NCBI GenBank assembly: GCA_947165295.1
Contig: CAMUZU010000012.1
Span: forward strand, 1-59,052
Direction of reading: 5' to 3'
DNA length: 59,052 bases
Source: an uncultured Selenomonadales bacterium
Lineage (GTDB): Bacteria; Bacillota; Negativicutes; Selenomonadales; Selenomonadaceae
In this document: positions 16,825-24,737 of the stretch, in pieces
How the letters are laid out: each line of letters starts with the position of its first letter
Numbering within the stretch: the first letter of the stretch is position 1
Made by a program: the position numbers and the translations under genes
The notes under the pieces: model-generated
The model's database searches: none
Seen by the model: only the letters and a program-made list of their open reading frames with translations
What the model was told of the DNA's origin: nothing

Positions 16825-18486
16825 ATGGACAAACAATCTGCGCGGAAGAAAATTCTTGACGACTGGTTCGACGCGTTCACCGTGCTCGGACGCGGCAATT
16901 ACGTTTTGGTTCGCGACGTGAAGGGCAACCTGTGTCGTTACAGCCCCGCCGCCGTGGAGATTTTCGGCTTGTCGGGCGAATACGTTCCCGCCGACGAAAT
17001 TGACTGGACGAACTGGATTCACCCCGAAGACCGCTTCCGCTACACGCACGCGCACAACAATCTTGTCGACGGCACATCCAAAAGTTACGACGCGACTTAC
17101 CGCACGCGCCTCAAGGACGGCTCGTATGCCGCGATTCGTTACGTCGGCACAAGCATTTTCGACGCGGACGGTGAGCCCGAAATTGTCGGCGGCTTGCTGA
17201 TTAACGAAGGCTTGACCGAAAACACCGACCCCGTCACGATTCTGCGCAACCGCTACGGTTTCTTCCGCGACATTGCGGCGGCAGTCGAACTCAATCGAAA
17301 ATGCGTCGTTGTGCTGTGCGGCATAACTCGCATGGACAGAGTCAACGAACAGCACGGCTACAACTTCGGCAACGCGCTCTTGCAGGAGGCGGCATGGTTT
17401 CTTCAAGAAGCTGTCGGGCAGGACGGCACGGTTTATCGCATGGACGGCGCGAAGTTCGCTTTCCTGACCGAAAGTCTGTCGCCCGAAGAAGTCGCCGTTC
17501 GCTACGAAAAGTTTCGTCGTGCCGCGCAAACCGGTTTGCCCGTCGAAAACGTTCGGCAAGTCTTGAACGTCGCGGGCGGCATGTTTTCGTTCACCGGCGG
17601 CAACGTCAACGAACACACGATTTATTCATGCCTGCTGTTCGCGTTCAACGACTCGAAAATTTATCACAACGGCAAACTCGTCAACTACAACGGCGCACGC
17701 GGCTTGAAAACGAACGAATCACTCGAAATGCTCGACGAAGTGCGCAACTGCATCTTGCTTGACTGCGAAAACTTTTCGTTGCGGTATCAGCCGATCTTCG
17801 ACGCGCAAACCGAAAAGCTCACGTCGATTGAAGCGTTGCTCTGTTGGCACAGCGACCGTTTCGGTGACGTGCCGCCGTCGGCTTATGTGCCCGTGCTCGA
17901 AAACGATTTCCTGTTTGAGGAGCTGGGTTATTGGATTCTTCGCCGCGCAATGGAGGACGGACGTCGCCTGCTCGCGAAAAATCCCGAACTGATTCTTAGC
18001 GTGAACATTTCGCCCGCGCAGATTGTCGACGACCTGTTGATTGAAGAAATTGACAAAATTTCGGAGGCGACGAAGTTCCCGCTGAACAACCTGTGCTTTG
18101 AACTGACGCAAAGTTGTCGACGCATTGAACCGTACATCTTGCGGCGAATTGTGCGTGCGCTCAAACGCAAGGGTATCCTGTGCTTGATTGACGACTTCGG
18201 CAGCGGCGTCGCGTCGATTGACTTCCTGCGCGACCTGTCGCCCGACTTCGTCAAGCTCGAAAAAAGTTACGTCACCGATATCCGCGACGAAAAGTCCGGC
18301 AACCTGCAAATCGTTCGCCACCTGTCGGAAATGTCGGTTGAACTCGGCACGAAAGTTTGTCTCAAGGGTATCGAAAACGCCGCGATTCGCGAACTCATCC
18401 GAAAGTTCCCCGTCACCAACGTGCAGGGTCACTTCTGGGCGGAAGCAATGTCGCTCGACGAAATCGAACAAAAATTTTTGCCGTGA
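16825..18486 (+). CDS. PAS-GGDEF-EAL protein with degenerate catalytic sites
   Basis: 553 residues, no signal peptide or membrane helix, so cytosolic. PAS domain (about 15-135, with IHPEDR), GGDEF-like domain (about 140-285) and EAL domain (about 300-545). The diguanylate cyclase signature is replaced by RMDGAKFAF, so cyclase activity is not expected. The EAL domain keeps EALLCW (336), NIS, ELT, DDFGSG (456) and QGHF, but where active enzymes have AEGVE it has LKGIE (513-517), with Lys at a catalytic glutamate position. It may therefore bind c-di-GMP or a partner rather than hydrolyse it. Co-transcription with the upstream transporter suggests a sensory or regulatory role there. Confidence 0.88.
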   Translation: MDKQSARKKILDDWFDAFTVLGRGNYVLVRDVKGNLCRYSPAAVEIFGLSGEYVPADEIDWTNWIHPEDRFRYTHAHNNLVDGTSKSYDATYRTRLKDGSYAAIRYVGTSIFDADGEPEIVGGLLINEGLTENTDPVTILRNRYGFFRDIAAAVELNRKCVVVLCGITRMDRVNEQHGYNFGNALLQEAAWFLQEAVGQDGTVYRMDGAKFAFLTESLSPEEVAVRYEKFRRAAQTGLPVENVRQVLNVAGGMFSFTGGNVNEHTIYSCLLFAFNDSKIYHNGKLVNYNGARGLKTNESLEMLDEVRNCILLDCENFSLRYQPIFDAQTEKLTSIEALLCWHSDRFGDVPPSAYVPVLENDFLFEELGYWILRRAMEDGRRLLAKNPELILSVNISPAQIVDDLLIEEIDKISEATKFPLNNLCFELTQSCRRIEPYILRRIVRALKRKGILCLIDDFGSGVASIDFLRDLSPDFVKLEKSYVTDIRDEKSGNLQIVRHLSEMSVELGTKVCLKGIENAAIRELIRKFPVTNVQGHFWAEAMSLDEIEQKFLP

Positions 18487-18573
18487 ACGCCGTCCGCAGT
18501 GTTGTCGCGTGCGATTGTGTGATATAATCGCGCAAACCAACGGAATGATGTCTTTGTTAAGGAGGCAACCATC

Positions 18574-19356
18574 ATGGCGAACACAATCAACACCAACTAC
18601 CTGACGCAGTTCAAGACGTTCGACAAGCGTCCGACGACCGCGAACAAAACTGCCGTCACCGACGCCGCCAAAAACTTCGCGGGCGCAGATTCAACCGTCG
18701 AAATTTCAAGCGCAGGTCTCGACGCCCTGTCGAAGCTCAAAAGCGACACCGTCGACGAACAAACCGGCGGCGGCATTGGCGACGAAAGCAAGCTGTCCGA
18801 CAAGGCGAAAGGTTTCCTCGAAAACCTGCGCAAGAAGTACGGCGACTACGACTTCGTCATCTCCAACGACCTCGACGCGGCTGAAACTGTCGGCGGCACG
18901 AAGGAATATTCCGTCATGCTCACCGTCGACGAACTCGAACGCATGGCCGACGACGAAGAGTACGCCGCCAAAGTCATGGGTCAAGTCAAAGACGCGACCG
19001 CCACGCTTAAAGACTTGTCCGAAAAAGATCTCGGCGAAGGCGTGCAATTCTCGCAGCTGAGCATTTCGTTTGACGACCAAGGCAATCAAAAACTTTTCGC
19101 GTCGCTCGAAAAGATGACCGCCGACCAGAAGGAACGCCTTGACGCCGCACGCGAAAAACGCGCCGAAGAACAAAAATCCGCCGAAGCTCAAGCCAAAGCC
19201 GACGACAAGTCTTTGGACGACGAAGCCGACACCGAAGAACTTTTCGCGATAACCTTCAAGAGCGCGGACGTCGAAGCCGACAACGCCGACGACCTGCTGT
19301 CGAAAATTTTCAGCATCAAGTGGGACGAAATCGAAGACGAAACCGCCTACTTTTAA
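18574..19356 (+). CDS. DUF6033-like cytosolic protein
   Basis: 260 residues; TAAGGAGG precedes the ATG, and a TATAAT box lies at 18523-18528. The core KAKGFLENLRKKYGDYDFVI (about 75-94) followed by YSVMLTVDELERMADDEEYA (about 110-130) resembles proteins annotated DUF6033, whose function is unknown. The N-terminus is low-complexity (Thr/Asn), the middle is amphipathic, and residues 170-215 form a charged probable coiled coil rich in Ala/Glu/Lys. Highly acidic, no signal peptide. The stop codon TAA lies inside a 17-bp palindrome of the second repeat family (19347-19363). Confidence 0.75.
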   Translation: MANTINTNYLTQFKTFDKRPTTANKTAVTDAAKNFAGADSTVEISSAGLDALSKLKSDTVDEQTGGGIGDESKLSDKAKGFLENLRKKYGDYDFVISNDLDAAETVGGTKEYSVMLTVDELERMADDEEYAAKVMGQVKDATATLKDLSEKDLGEGVQFSQLSISFDDQGNQKLFASLEKMTADQKERLDAAREKRAEEQKSAEAQAKADDKSLDDEADTEELFAITFKSADVEADNADDLLSKIFSIKWDEIEDETAYF

Positions 19357-19382
19357 AAAGTAGCAAACAGTTGTCGCGACGT
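19347..19382 (+). repeat. 17-bp palindrome family, copy C, overlapping a stop codon
   Basis: CTACTTTT-A-AAAAGTAG (19347-19363) followed by the tail CAAACAGTTGTCGCGA, which is also found after copy D at 57527. The TAA stop of the DUF6033-like gene is inside the palindrome. Confidence 0.75.
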
Positions 19383-19478
19383 GACGTTATGACAGTTCCG
19401 ACGTTGTCGCCGCGAATTGAACAGTGAAGAAATTTATCATGTACGCCGCACATTGACGCGGTCTGAACAAAAAAAATC

Positions 19479-19522
19479 GGCACTCGCCAATCGGACGCTT
19501 TGTCCGTGACGGGTGCCTTTTT
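19479..19522. terminator. bidirectional terminator between convergent genes
   Basis: GGCACTCG...CGGGTGCC outer stem with inner GGAC/GTCC (19479-19517), then five T on the plus strand and an eight-T run on the minus strand (complement of 19469-19476). It serves the DUF6033-like gene and the small secreted gene at 19537. Confidence 0.8.
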
Positions 19523-19536
19523 CGTGTTGTAGGTGA

Positions 19537-19830
19537 TTACTCGCCTGTAAGCTTGTGCCACTGTTGAATCCATTGACCGTTTTGGTAAATGTAGTGTGTG
19601 ACTGCCACAAGTTTCCAATTGTGATTCTTGTCGAATTCGTTGAAATTTCCCGAATCTGCTCTTTGACCTGCTTTGTAAACCTTGGTGTATTCCGCGCCGC
19701 AATGATAGCATTTGTAGTGCAGTTCATCGGCAACATCACCGTTTCTGTATGCCTGTGCCTGCGACGGGACGACGAGTTGACCGACGACGACGCCGAGAAT
19801 CAACGCCGCCGCGAGTAAAAATTTTTTCAT
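19537..19830 (-). CDS. small secreted CxxC protein (paralogue 1)
   Basis: 97 residues from the ATG at 19830. Signal peptide MKKFLLAAALILGVVVGQLV with cleavage at QA-YR. The mature domain starts with ELHYKCYHCGAEYTKVY, a CxxC knuckle, and ends in a Trp-rich segment (QNGQWIQQWHKL). The leader (GAAAGGTGGTGACATC before the ATG) and signal peptide are nearly identical to those of the next gene upstream, so these genes arose by duplication of the 5' part. Third and last of a tandem set of three. The envelope function is unknown. Confidence 0.75.
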   Translation of the reverse strand: MKKFLLAAALILGVVVGQLVVPSQAQAYRNGDVADELHYKCYHCGAEYTKVYKAGQRADSGNFNEFDKNHNWKLVAVTHYIYQNGQWIQQWHKLTGE

Positions 19831-19862
19831 GATGTCACCACCTTTCAACGCGACAAAGAAAA

Positions 19863-20210
19863 TCATCTGTACTGATTGGCGGTCTCCACGATTTTCATCA
19901 CGCTGGTACCCTCAATCGGTGTAGGATAGTCAAACTCGCTAAGCCCCATCAGTTGGCACCACACGCCGTCTTTGCGAATAAAATACCAAGGACGGCGCGA
20001 TTCCTCGTCGTCGAATGCTATCTTTACCGAAAAGCCGCTGTAGCCTTTGAAAGTTATATCGCGAATTGTCTCAGTCAGAATATAAACTCTCTTATCGCCG
20101 TAGTCATTCATTCCGACGTAAACTCTCTGCGCTTGTGCCTGCGACGGGACGACGATTTGACTGACGACGACGCCCAGAATCAACGCTGCAACTGCGAAAA
20201 ATTTTTTCAT
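19863..20210 (-). CDS. small secreted protein (paralogous signal peptide, distinct body)
   Basis: 115 residues from the ATG at 20210 after GAAAGGAGGTGACATC. The signal peptide MKKFFAVAALILGVVVSQIV...QAQA is almost the same as in the 97-residue neighbour, but the mature part has no CxxC and reads as a beta-rich domain (VYVGMNDYGDKRVYILTETI, then KIAFDDEESRRPWYF). Leader and signal peptide thus look like a mobile or shuffled 5' module joined to different bodies. I do not recognise the domain. Confidence 0.72.
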   Translation of the reverse strand: MKKFFAVAALILGVVVSQIVVPSQAQAQRVYVGMNDYGDKRVYILTETIRDITFKGYSGFSVKIAFDDEESRRPWYFIRKDGVWCQLMGLSEFDYPTPIEGTSVMKIVETANQYR

Positions 20211-20238
20211 GATGTCACCTCCTTTCAATGTTTACAAA

Positions 20239-20275
20239 GAAATTTTTCGGCAATGTATCACCTTCTTTCAACGCG
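20239..20275 (-). pseudogene. remnant of a fourth copy of the shared leader
   Basis: On the minus strand GCGTTGAAAGAAGGTGATAC and the following bases through CCGAAAAATTTC match, with several changes, the leader and first codons shared by the three secreted genes (GTTGAAAGGAGGTGACATC, then ATGAAAAAATTTTTC). It leads into only a 12-codon frame, so it looks like the 5' stub of a deleted paralogue. Confidence 0.45.
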
Positions 20276-20299
20276 AAGAATCGACCGTGCCGCGAGACA

Positions 20300-20500
20300 T
20301 TACGTTTTGAACCAAATGTGCTTGCCGTCGCTGCTGACCTTGCAACCGTCTTTCGGCGGCTGATGTTGTCCCGCCATGTGGCGCGTCTTGCCGCACTGCG
20401 AACATTTCCAATCGGAGAAATTGCCCGCCGCTTGAGCCGCAGGAAACGCCAACGCCGCAATGAAAGCGACAATCGCCGCCGCTGCGAAAAATTTTTTCAT
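20300..20500 (-). CDS. small secreted CxxC protein (paralogue 2)
   Basis: 66 residues from the ATG at 20500 after GAAAGGAGATGACATC. Signal peptide MKKFFAAAAIVAFIAALAFP with cleavage at QAA-GN. The mature 40 residues contain WKCSQCGKTRHM, a CxxC knuckle like that of the 97-residue protein, then a basic tail ending KHIWFKT. It is first in the tandem set and lies behind the promoter at 20586-20613. Function unknown; a small metal-binding or redox envelope protein is possible. Confidence 0.72.
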   Translation of the reverse strand: MKKFFAAAAIVAFIAALAFPAAQAAGNFSDWKCSQCGKTRHMAGQHQPPKDGCKVSSDGKHIWFKT

Positions 20501-20585
20501 GATGTCATCTCCTTTCAGCGCGACGAAATCGAAATCTTGTATGCAGTGAGCATCACCTCCGCAGAAAAAATTGTTATGTCGTGTA

Positions 20586-20613
20586 TCATTATAATTGTTT
20601 TTTTTTGTGTCAA
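20586..20613 (-). promoter_or_regulatory. promoter of the small secreted protein cluster
   Basis: On the minus strand TTGACA (20608-20613) is followed by an A9 tract, then TATAAT (20588-20593, spacer 14) or TAATGA (20586-20591, spacer 16). The A-tract between the boxes is unusual and may bend the DNA. Confidence 0.55.
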
Positions 20614-20638
20614 TTACCATAGCGAAATTTTTCGCAAC

Positions 20639-20664
20639 AAAAAACGCCCCGACAATTCGGGACG
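20639..20664 (-). terminator. terminator of uvrC
   Basis: CGTCCCGA/TCGGGGCG stem (20645-20664) followed on the minus strand by six T, 11 bp after the uvrC stop. Confidence 0.8.
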
Positions 20665-20674
20665 CCGTGAAGAT

Positions 20675-22459
20675 TTATTCGGTTGACGCGGCTTGAGCCT
20701 CGAAGAATTTTTTCAACGCTTCGGCGACTGTGCAATTCATGCCGGGCACGGCGGCAAGTTCGTCGACCGTCGCGGATTTTATGTTCGCGATTGAGCCGAA
20801 GGTTTTTAAAAGCTCCGTGCGACGCTTGACGCCGATACCCGCCACGCTGTCCAGTTCGGATTTCAAGTTGCGCGCCCGCCGAAGTTTGCGGTGGTAAGTT
20901 ATCGCGAAACGGTGAGCCTCGTCGCGAATTCGTTGCATGAGTTTTAACGCTTGAGAGTCACGCGGTAATTCAACGGGCGTCGACGAACCTTCGACGAAAA
21001 TCAGCTCGAATTGTTTGGCGAGTCCGACGACGGGCACTTGATGACCCGCGCCGCGAATTATTTCCAACGCGGAACTGAGCTGACCTTGTCCGCCGTCAAT
21101 GACGATTAAATCGGGCAACGCGTCCGCCGAAAGTTTTTCGTAGCGTCGGGCGGTGACTTCGCGCATCGACAAAAAATCGTCGGGCTTGCCTTCAGCTGAG
21201 CGGATTTTGAAGCGGCGATAATTTTTTTTGTCGGGCGCGCCGTCGAAGAAACTGACCATCGACGCGACGGTTTGCGAACCTTGCATGTGCGAGATGTCGA
21301 AACATTCCATGCGTCGCGGCAGTTTCGGCAGGCGAAGAAATTTTTTCAGCTCCTCGAGCGCGCCGACCGTTTGAGCGTCTTTGAGTTGTCGTCGCGCAGA
21401 TTCTTCCGCCAAAAACTTTCGTGCGTTCTCGACCGCCATGTCGACCAAAGATTTTTTCACGCCGCGTTTCGGGACGATTAACTTTGCGCCGAGCCACTGC
21501 TCCAAAAGTTTGGCGTCGTCTACTTCGGCGGGCAACAGAATTTCCGTCGCGGACAGTTGCGCACGTGAATAATATTGCTTGACGAATTCGGCGACAATCT
21601 GCGCGTCGGTTTCGTCGTCGGTGCCAGTGAGCGGAAAGTTTTCGCGACCGGTGACTTTGCCGTCGCGAACGAAAAAAATCTGCGCGCAAGTTTGACCGTC
21701 AAGCCGCGCCAATCCAATCGCGTCAACGTCGCCCGCGTCGGTGACGATTTTTTGTTTGGCGGTGACCGTGCGAATCGCCGTCAAAATGTCGCGCAACCTT
21801 GCCGCAGTCTCGAAGTTGAGCGACTCTGCCGCTTCGTTCATGCGTGCGGAAATGTCGCGTTCGACGTCGGCGGTGTGCCCGTCAAGAAATTTTTCCGCCG
21901 CCTTGACAAGTTGCGTATAATCTTCGCGGGAAATTTTTTCGACGCAGGGAGCCGCGCAACGCTTGATGTGATATTCCAAACACGGACGCTTCGGGAACGT
22001 TCGGCACGTGCGCAACGGGAAAATTTTCCGCAACAGTTGCAACGTCTCCTTGACCGCAAGGCCGCTCGTGTAAGGTCCGAAGTATCGCGAACCGTCATGA
22101 ATCACGCGCCGCGTCAAAAAAATTCGCGGGAAGTCTTCGGCAGTCACGCGCAAGTACGGATAAGTTTTATCGTCTTTCAAGCTGATGTTGTAGCGCGGGC
22201 GGTGCTTCTTGATCAAGTTGCATTCAAGAATCAACGCTTCGACTTCCGTGCCCGTGACAATCGTCTCGAAGTCGACAATTTTGGCGACCATAGCCCGAAC
22301 TTTCGCGCCGTGATTCTTGTTCGCTTGGAAGTATTGGCGGACGCGATTTTTCAGCACGCGGGCTTTGCCGACGTAAATAATTTTGCCGCGAGCGTCGCGC
22401 ATGATGTAAACACCCGGCGCATTCGGCAAGGTTTTAAGTTTCTCTTCGACAACGTTCAA
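20675..22459 (-). CDS. uvrC: excinuclease ABC subunit C
   Basis: 594 residues, normal UvrC length. UvrC makes both incisions around bulky DNA lesions in the UvrABC repair complex. GIY-YIG nuclease domain at the N-terminus (APGVYIMRDARGKIIYVGKA), Cys-rich region with CRTFPKRPCLEYHIKRC, UVR motif around 200-235, RNase H-like C-terminal nuclease with FDISHMQGS and DGGQGQL, then helix-hairpin-helix repeats (SVAGIGVKRRTELLKTFG). The start is taken as TTG at 22459, because AAGGTGA lies 7 bases upstream and translation from there matches the family; the upstream frame would run into rnhA. It is divergent from rnhA with 24 bp between starts. Confidence 0.93.
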   Translation of the reverse strand: MNVVEEKLKTLPNAPGVYIMRDARGKIIYVGKARVLKNRVRQYFQANKNHGAKVRAMVAKIVDFETIVTGTEVEALILECNLIKKHRPRYNISLKDDKTYPYLRVTAEDFPRIFLTRRVIHDGSRYFGPYTSGLAVKETLQLLRKIFPLRTCRTFPKRPCLEYHIKRCAAPCVEKISREDYTQLVKAAEKFLDGHTADVERDISARMNEAAESLNFETAARLRDILTAIRTVTAKQKIVTDAGDVDAIGLARLDGQTCAQIFFVRDGKVTGRENFPLTGTDDETDAQIVAEFVKQYYSRAQLSATEILLPAEVDDAKLLEQWLGAKLIVPKRGVKKSLVDMAVENARKFLAEESARRQLKDAQTVGALEELKKFLRLPKLPRRMECFDISHMQGSQTVASMVSFFDGAPDKKNYRRFKIRSAEGKPDDFLSMREVTARRYEKLSADALPDLIVIDGGQGQLSSALEIIRGAGHQVPVVGLAKQFELIFVEGSSTPVELPRDSQALKLMQRIRDEAHRFAITYHRKLRRARNLKSELDSVAGIGVKRRTELLKTFGSIANIKSATVDELAAVPGMNCTVAEALKKFFEAQAASTE

Positions 22460-22483
22460 ATGAATCACCTTCGGGAGGTCAAC

Positions 22484-23014
22484 ATGATTTACAGAATTTA
22501 TACCGACGGCTCGTGTTTGGGCAACCCCGGCGCGGGCGGCTGGGCGGCCGTTATCGTCGACACGGACAATCGACGCGAAGAAATTTTCGGCGGCGACGCG
22601 CACACGACAAACAATCGCATGGAGTTGACGGCGGCCATTCGCGCTCTGGAAAAAATTTCTGCCGACGACACGGTCGAACTGTTCACCGACAGCAGCTACC
22701 TGAAGAACGCCTTCACCAACGGCTGGCTTGCCAAGTGGAAGCGCAACGGCTGGAAGACCGCCAATAAAAAACCCGTGCTCAATCGCGACTTGTGGCTTGA
22801 ACTTGACGCGCTGATTTCAAGCCGAACCGTAACATTTCATTGGGTCAAAGGCCACGCGGGACATTTCTACAACGAACGTTGCGATGCGTTGGCGCGAAGT
22901 TGTGCCGCCCGCATGAAGTCACAGCCGCCGCCGGTTGAAGTGCCGCGTATCGAACGCCCGAAAGTCAAGCCCGAAGAAAACTTGCCGCCGCGTGGTCAAC
23001 TGAGCTTGTTTTAA
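22484..23014 (+). CDS. rnhA: ribonuclease HI with C-terminal clamp-binding-like tail
   Basis: 176 residues; GGGAGG precedes the ATG. It cleaves RNA in RNA-DNA hybrids. Catalytic residues are all present: D8 (YTDGSCLGNPG), E47 (RMELTAAI), D69 (FTDSSYL), D134 (RCDALA), plus the conserved H124 region (VKGHAGH). Typical RNase HI ends near residue 145-155. Here a proline/charge-rich linker (about 146-170) is followed by GQLSLF at the very C-terminus, which fits the bacterial sliding-clamp (DnaN) binding consensus QL(S/D)LF. The tether would put the nuclease on the clamp for removal of RNA primers or R-loops at forks. The enzyme call is certain; clamp binding is inferred. Confidence 0.95.
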   Translation: MIYRIYTDGSCLGNPGAGGWAAVIVDTDNRREEIFGGDAHTTNNRMELTAAIRALEKISADDTVELFTDSSYLKNAFTNGWLAKWKRNGWKTANKKPVLNRDLWLELDALISSRTVTFHWVKGHAGHFYNERCDALARSCAARMKSQPPPVEVPRIERPKVKPEENLPPRGQLSLF

Positions 23015-23028
23015 CCGCGACGGAATAT

Positions 23029-23203
23029 CCGGCCGTCATGGATGACGGCCGCCCGCAGTTGAAACAGGATGTTTCACCTGCGGGCACGCGAGTCACGGCT
23101 AACGACAACGCAAGAGTCAACAACCCTGTGCTCCACGCAGTGGCGCTCCACGCGCAGTGGCGGCTTTCTTTGCTACTTTCTTTCGCCGCTCGAAAGAAAG
23201 TAG
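23029..23203 (+). repeat. triple-hairpin element, copy d (expanded)
   Basis: The GC palindrome, then a middle hairpin with changed arms but the same loop (GAAAC-AGGAT-GTTTC), then about 70 extra bases containing a short inner repeat (CTCCACGC.CAGTGGCG), then the CTACTTTCTTTCG/CGAAAGAAAGTAG stem. It lies just after rnhA. I see no clear flanking duplication. Confidence 0.85.
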
Positions 23204-23270
23204 TCCACAAACACAAAATTAACGAACATGTTCAATCGAAGCAACGAACCGCAACGTCAACAAGCAACCG

Positions 23271-24227
23271 TCAAAACACGCCAAGCGTCTTGAACAGCAA
23301 GACCCAACAAAACATCGTCAAGCACGACAGAGCCGACGTAAACACCACGCAGTTGCCCGCAAGGTCGGAGTCGCCGCCCATTTGCTGAGCCATTGCGAAC
23401 GAGACAACCGCGCACGGCGACGCGAAAATTGCCACGAGCGTCACGAATTCAATCCCGCGAAAACCGAAAACGTAAGCCGCCGTAAACAACATCACTGCCG
23501 GCACGAGAATCAATCGCCCGAAGATTGCGCCCAAAAGTTGACGGCGGTGTTCGTGCGTGGAGCCGAGCTTGAACGACGCGCCCAAAATTATCAACGCAAC
23601 GGGTGTCGTCGCCGCAGAAATTTGCCCAATCGGTTTGAGCACGGGTTTTGGAACTTCGACGCCCAAAATCAAAAGCGTTGCGCCCGCGATTGCGCCGAGA
23701 ATCATCGGGTTTTTGAACACGTCTTTGATTATCGGCACGGGTGCGAATTTTCCGTTGCGAAAAGTTTCCAGCGCGAAGACCGCCAAAATATTGTAAATCG
23801 GCACGATAACCGCGATCATCATCGTCGATACCGCAATGTTTTCGTCGCCGAAAATGTTCGCGACAATCGGCACGCCCATTAAAACGAAGTTGCTGCGGAA
23901 AATCGCCTGCACGATAACGCCGCGCCTTCGATTGTCCGGTTCAATTCGCGGCACGAAAATCATCAGCAACGCGAAAATCGTCAGCACGCCCAATGCGCCG
24001 AACAACATCAGCTTCGGGCGAAAACTCGTCGCCAAGTCCGTCGTGTAAATCGAGTAAAACATCATGCAACAGAAAAACACGCGGAAGACCATGCGGTTCA
24101 TGTGATTGAGTTCTTCGTCGGTCAGCCACCTGCGCACCTTCACGAACGCGCCGATTGCCATCAAGCAAAACATCGGGACGACCGCGCTAACTGCCACGAC
24201 GAAATTGTAAAACATTTGCTCGTTCAA
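23271..24227 (-). CDS. AEC-family (auxin efflux carrier-like) transporter
   Basis: 318 residues, ten hydrophobic helices in two bundles of five, inner membrane. The central polar segment RSNFVLMGVPIVANIFGDEN and the late SPCAVVSFAMAQQMGGD are AEC hallmarks. Bacterial members export or exchange small organic acids such as malate or malonate; the substrate is not predictable. The TTG at 24227 is preferred as start because GGAGG lies 9 bases before it, whereas the next ATG (24215) is 21 bases away from that site. It stands alone between element d and a terminator. Confidence 0.85.
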   Translation of the reverse strand: MNEQMFYNFVVAVSAVVPMFCLMAIGAFVKVRRWLTDEELNHMNRMVFRVFFCCMMFYSIYTTDLATSFRPKLMLFGALGVLTIFALLMIFVPRIEPDNRRRGVIVQAIFRSNFVLMGVPIVANIFGDENIAVSTMMIAVIVPIYNILAVFALETFRNGKFAPVPIIKDVFKNPMILGAIAGATLLILGVEVPKPVLKPIGQISAATTPVALIILGASFKLGSTHEHRRQLLGAIFGRLILVPAVMLFTAAYVFGFRGIEFVTLVAIFASPCAVVSFAMAQQMGGDSDLAGNCVVFTSALSCLTMFCWVLLFKTLGVF

Positions 24228-24262
24228 GATCTTCAACCTCCGCAGACATTGTATCACGTCAC

Positions 24263-24298
24263 AAAAAAAATCGCCCGCCGTGTCGACGGGTTTTTTTT
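24263..24298. terminator. bidirectional intrinsic terminator
   Basis: CCCGCCG/CGACGGG stem (24274-24290) flanked by A8 on the left and T8 on the right. On the minus strand it ends the interrupted secreted-protein gene upstream. Confidence 0.75.
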
Positions 24299-24319
24299 GA
24301 TTGCGGTAACCTGCGCGAA

Positions 24320-24712
24320 TCATCTGCTCAACGCGGCACTTTTCATCTTGTAGTAAATTTCTTTGGAAGTTTTACCCCACGTTACATAATCGCCAAGAGG
24401 TTTGCCGTCTCTGTAAATGTTGCCCGTGCTGTAGTCTTCGCGAAAATTTTCAATATTTTTGCCGCTGATGCTCAAATCTCAGCCTCTGATAACCACGTCA
24501 ATCACATTGAATTCAAAGCGTGCGTTGTTGTCGGCAATGATATGAATCAAACTGAGGTCGTAATACGAGATAAGTTTACTTCCAGCCGCGAAAATCAAGT
24601 TGTTGTAGTTGTCCCAGTACGAAAAGCCCGCGTCGTCTTTGAGAATTTCGGCGTGCGCGGAACTTGTCACGAGTAACAGGCACGCGCAGATTGTCAAAAT
24701 AAATTTTCGCAT
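24320..24712 (-). pseudogene. secreted-protein gene interrupted by one in-frame TGA
   Basis: The frame begins with a GAAAGGAG site and ATG at 24712, with signal peptide MRKFILTICACLLLVTSSAHA. It runs to codon 78, where TGA (24479-24481) interrupts it. Beyond the stop the same frame continues for 52 more sensible codons (DLSISGKNIENFREDYSTGN ... KSAALSR) to a second TGA at 24320-24322. The composition does not change across the stop, and VIRG-stop-DLSISGKN would be mended by a single base change (for example GGA to TGA). The full protein would be 130 residues and exported. Most likely a recent nonsense mutation; a sequencing error or programmed readthrough is possible. I see no selenocysteine-insertion-like hairpin just after the TGA. 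Confidence 0.7.
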
Positions 24713-24737
24713 AACAAATCTCCTTTCGCGGCGAACG

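Noticed and set aside
20515-20553. 12-codon upstream frame ahead of the 66-residue secreted protein
   Set aside because: Its GGAGG is only 2 bases from the ATG, too close for good initiation, and the codons look random.
24479-24481. TGA as selenocysteine codon
   Set aside because: No stable hairpin directly downstream, the surroundings (RG-stop-DLS) are not a redox site, and no selenoprotein family is recognised.
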